Assembly: GCA_036522155.1 (NCBI GenBank)
Contig: DATDGI010000180.1
Coordinates: 1 to 39,691 of the forward strand
Direction: 5' to 3'
Length of the DNA: 39,691 bases
From: UBA9676 sp036522155
GTDB taxonomy: Bacteria; Actinomycetota; Actinomycetes; Streptosporangiales; Streptosporangiaceae
Shown: piece after piece, positions 38,966 to 39,691 of the stretch
Layout: each line of letters opens with the position of its first letter
Position numbering within the stretch: position 1 is the first letter of the stretch
Made by a program: the position numbers and the translations under genes
Notes under the pieces: model-generated
What the model saw: the letters and a program-made list of their open reading frames with translations, nothing else
What the model was told of the DNA's origin: nothing
Databases searched by the model: none

Positions 38966-38985
38966 ACCCGTTTGCGCAAACGGGT
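38966..38985. repeat. Perfect 20-bp palindrome at the 3' frameshift
   Basis: ACCCGTTTGCGCAAACGGGT. Removing one T of the TTT restores the reading frame (NPLRKRVQH) and turns this into an imperfect palindrome. Confidence 0.9.
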
Positions 38986-39499
38986 TGAACAGCGCCGCCG
39001 CCACCAGCGTCGCGGCCGCCACCGCCTCCGGCGTCCGGACCGGCAGCACCCCGGTGGCGAACACGACCAGCCCGGCGAACACCCCGGCCAGCGCTGCGGT
39101 GATCACCGCGTAGGAGATGACGCGGCTGATGATCCGGTCGATCGTGTACAGCCGGTACTTCAGCACCGCGACCCCGAGGCAGACCGGCAGGAAGGCGAAA
39201 CCGATCGGCGCGATGAGGTCGTTGGCGGCCAGGTCGGCCGTCGAGGAACCGCCCGAGACCAGCACCGCGATGAACACCGCGACCACGAAGACGGCGGCAC
39301 CGCTGTAGAGCCACTTGAACTGCTGGCGGCGCTCACCGGACGACCGACGGTACATCGGTACCTGCACGGCCAGCCACACGAGCAGGCTCACCAGCACCCC
39401 GGCAGCGGCGGCGGTCTGGGCCACCGCCGTTACCCCGCCCGTGTTGCTGACCAGGTTCCCGCTGGCGTCGACGCGGACCTGGTGCCCGGCCGCGGCACC

Positions 39500-39519
39500 A
39501 CCGGCCGCCACCGGCCGCC
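39500..39519. repeat. 10-bp tandem repeat at the 5' frameshift
   Basis: ACCGGCCGCC occurs twice head-to-tail. The required frame change between flanking segments equals the loss of one 10-bp unit from three. Confidence 0.8.
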
Positions 39520-39691
39520 GGGCAGCCGCCCATCGGGGAACACCCACACCAGGATCGCGATGCAGACCAGCCACAACGGCCAGGAGGACAGGACGGCCAC
39601 CGCCGCCCCGCCCAGCGGCAGCCGGCCGTGGTGATACCGGTAGTCAATGATGGCGTAGTCGCCCACGGGCGCGGCCGCCTGAAGGAAGATC

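Larger units (their letters stand above)
38779..39691 (-). pseudogene. Frameshifted polytopic membrane sensor-like gene, cut by window edge
   Basis: Three reading frames carry successive parts of one protein. The frame open at the right edge encodes a membrane helix and FPDGRLPGGRWRPV. The middle frame (from about 39510) continues QVRVDASGNLVS, several helices and TIDRIISRVISYAVI to LFNPF. The last frame (38979-38779) continues RKRVQHVIDRRFNRARYNAE and EPAHVSVWL to a stop. Joined, this is the membrane part of a widespread actinomycete histidine-kinase-like family. Two frameshifts separate the parts: near 39500-39519 and near 38971. Either a decayed gene or assembly errors. Confidence 0.75.

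Overview
The window looks like a chromosomal segment of a high-GC, mycothiol-producing actinomycete. The evidence is a very GC-rich third codon position, GTG/TTG starts, a GlnR orthologue, a mycothiol synthase, a DivIVA-type coiled-coil protein and a four-gene 'conservon' (sensor ATPase, roadblock, DUF742, GTPase). Genus cannot be fixed from sequence alone. I see no rRNA, tRNA, CRISPR array, insertion sequence or prophage; the region is largely core genome with a few accessory pockets.

Left part (1-9.8 kb, all minus strand). A phosphate-uptake operon is ordered pstB-pstS-pstC-pstA-GntR-type regulator, behind five phased 11-bp PHO-box-like repeats. Next comes a sulfur-trafficking operon (DUF4395 membrane protein, CysA/SseA-type sulfurtransferase, SseC/DUF1416). 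It is preceded by a probable sulfur leader peptide with a hairpin and by a membrane thioredoxin. An ECF sigma/anti-sigma pair, a DUF2993 lipoprotein-like protein and a MoaD/ThiS-like protein follow.

Middle (9.9-22.8 kb). On the plus strand, glnR overlaps mshD, whose start codon is not canonical. Then come a 55-aa small protein in a lower-GC patch, a gamma-carbonic-anhydrase-like hexapeptide protein, a DivIVA-like coiled-coil protein with 27-bp repeats, a Ppx/GppA phosphatase, a double-DUF427 protein, an M19 dipeptidase, a zinc alcohol dehydrogenase and the conservon.

Right (22.8-39.7 kb). A close SQD1-like (UDP-sulfoquinovose synthase family) enzyme is followed by a zinc/manganese ABC importer (binding protein-ATPase-two permeases). 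The importer is divergent from a SmtB/CzrA-type ArsR regulator, a protein with 28% histidine and a Fur-family regulator. After that are an aldo/keto reductase, a YrhK-like membrane protein, two GT-C-type polytopic membrane proteins, a SigG-like sigma factor with a VOC protein, a DUF1648 protein, an ArsR-AHSA1 pair, two small conserved proteins, and a frameshifted membrane sensor gene running off the right edge.

Cross-cutting observations: several genes without a Shine-Dalgarno have a TANNNT-like -10 element exactly 6 nt before the start codon, which suggests leaderless transcription. Both frameshifts in the terminal pseudogene sit on classic mutational hot spots (a quasi-palindrome and a 10-bp tandem repeat).
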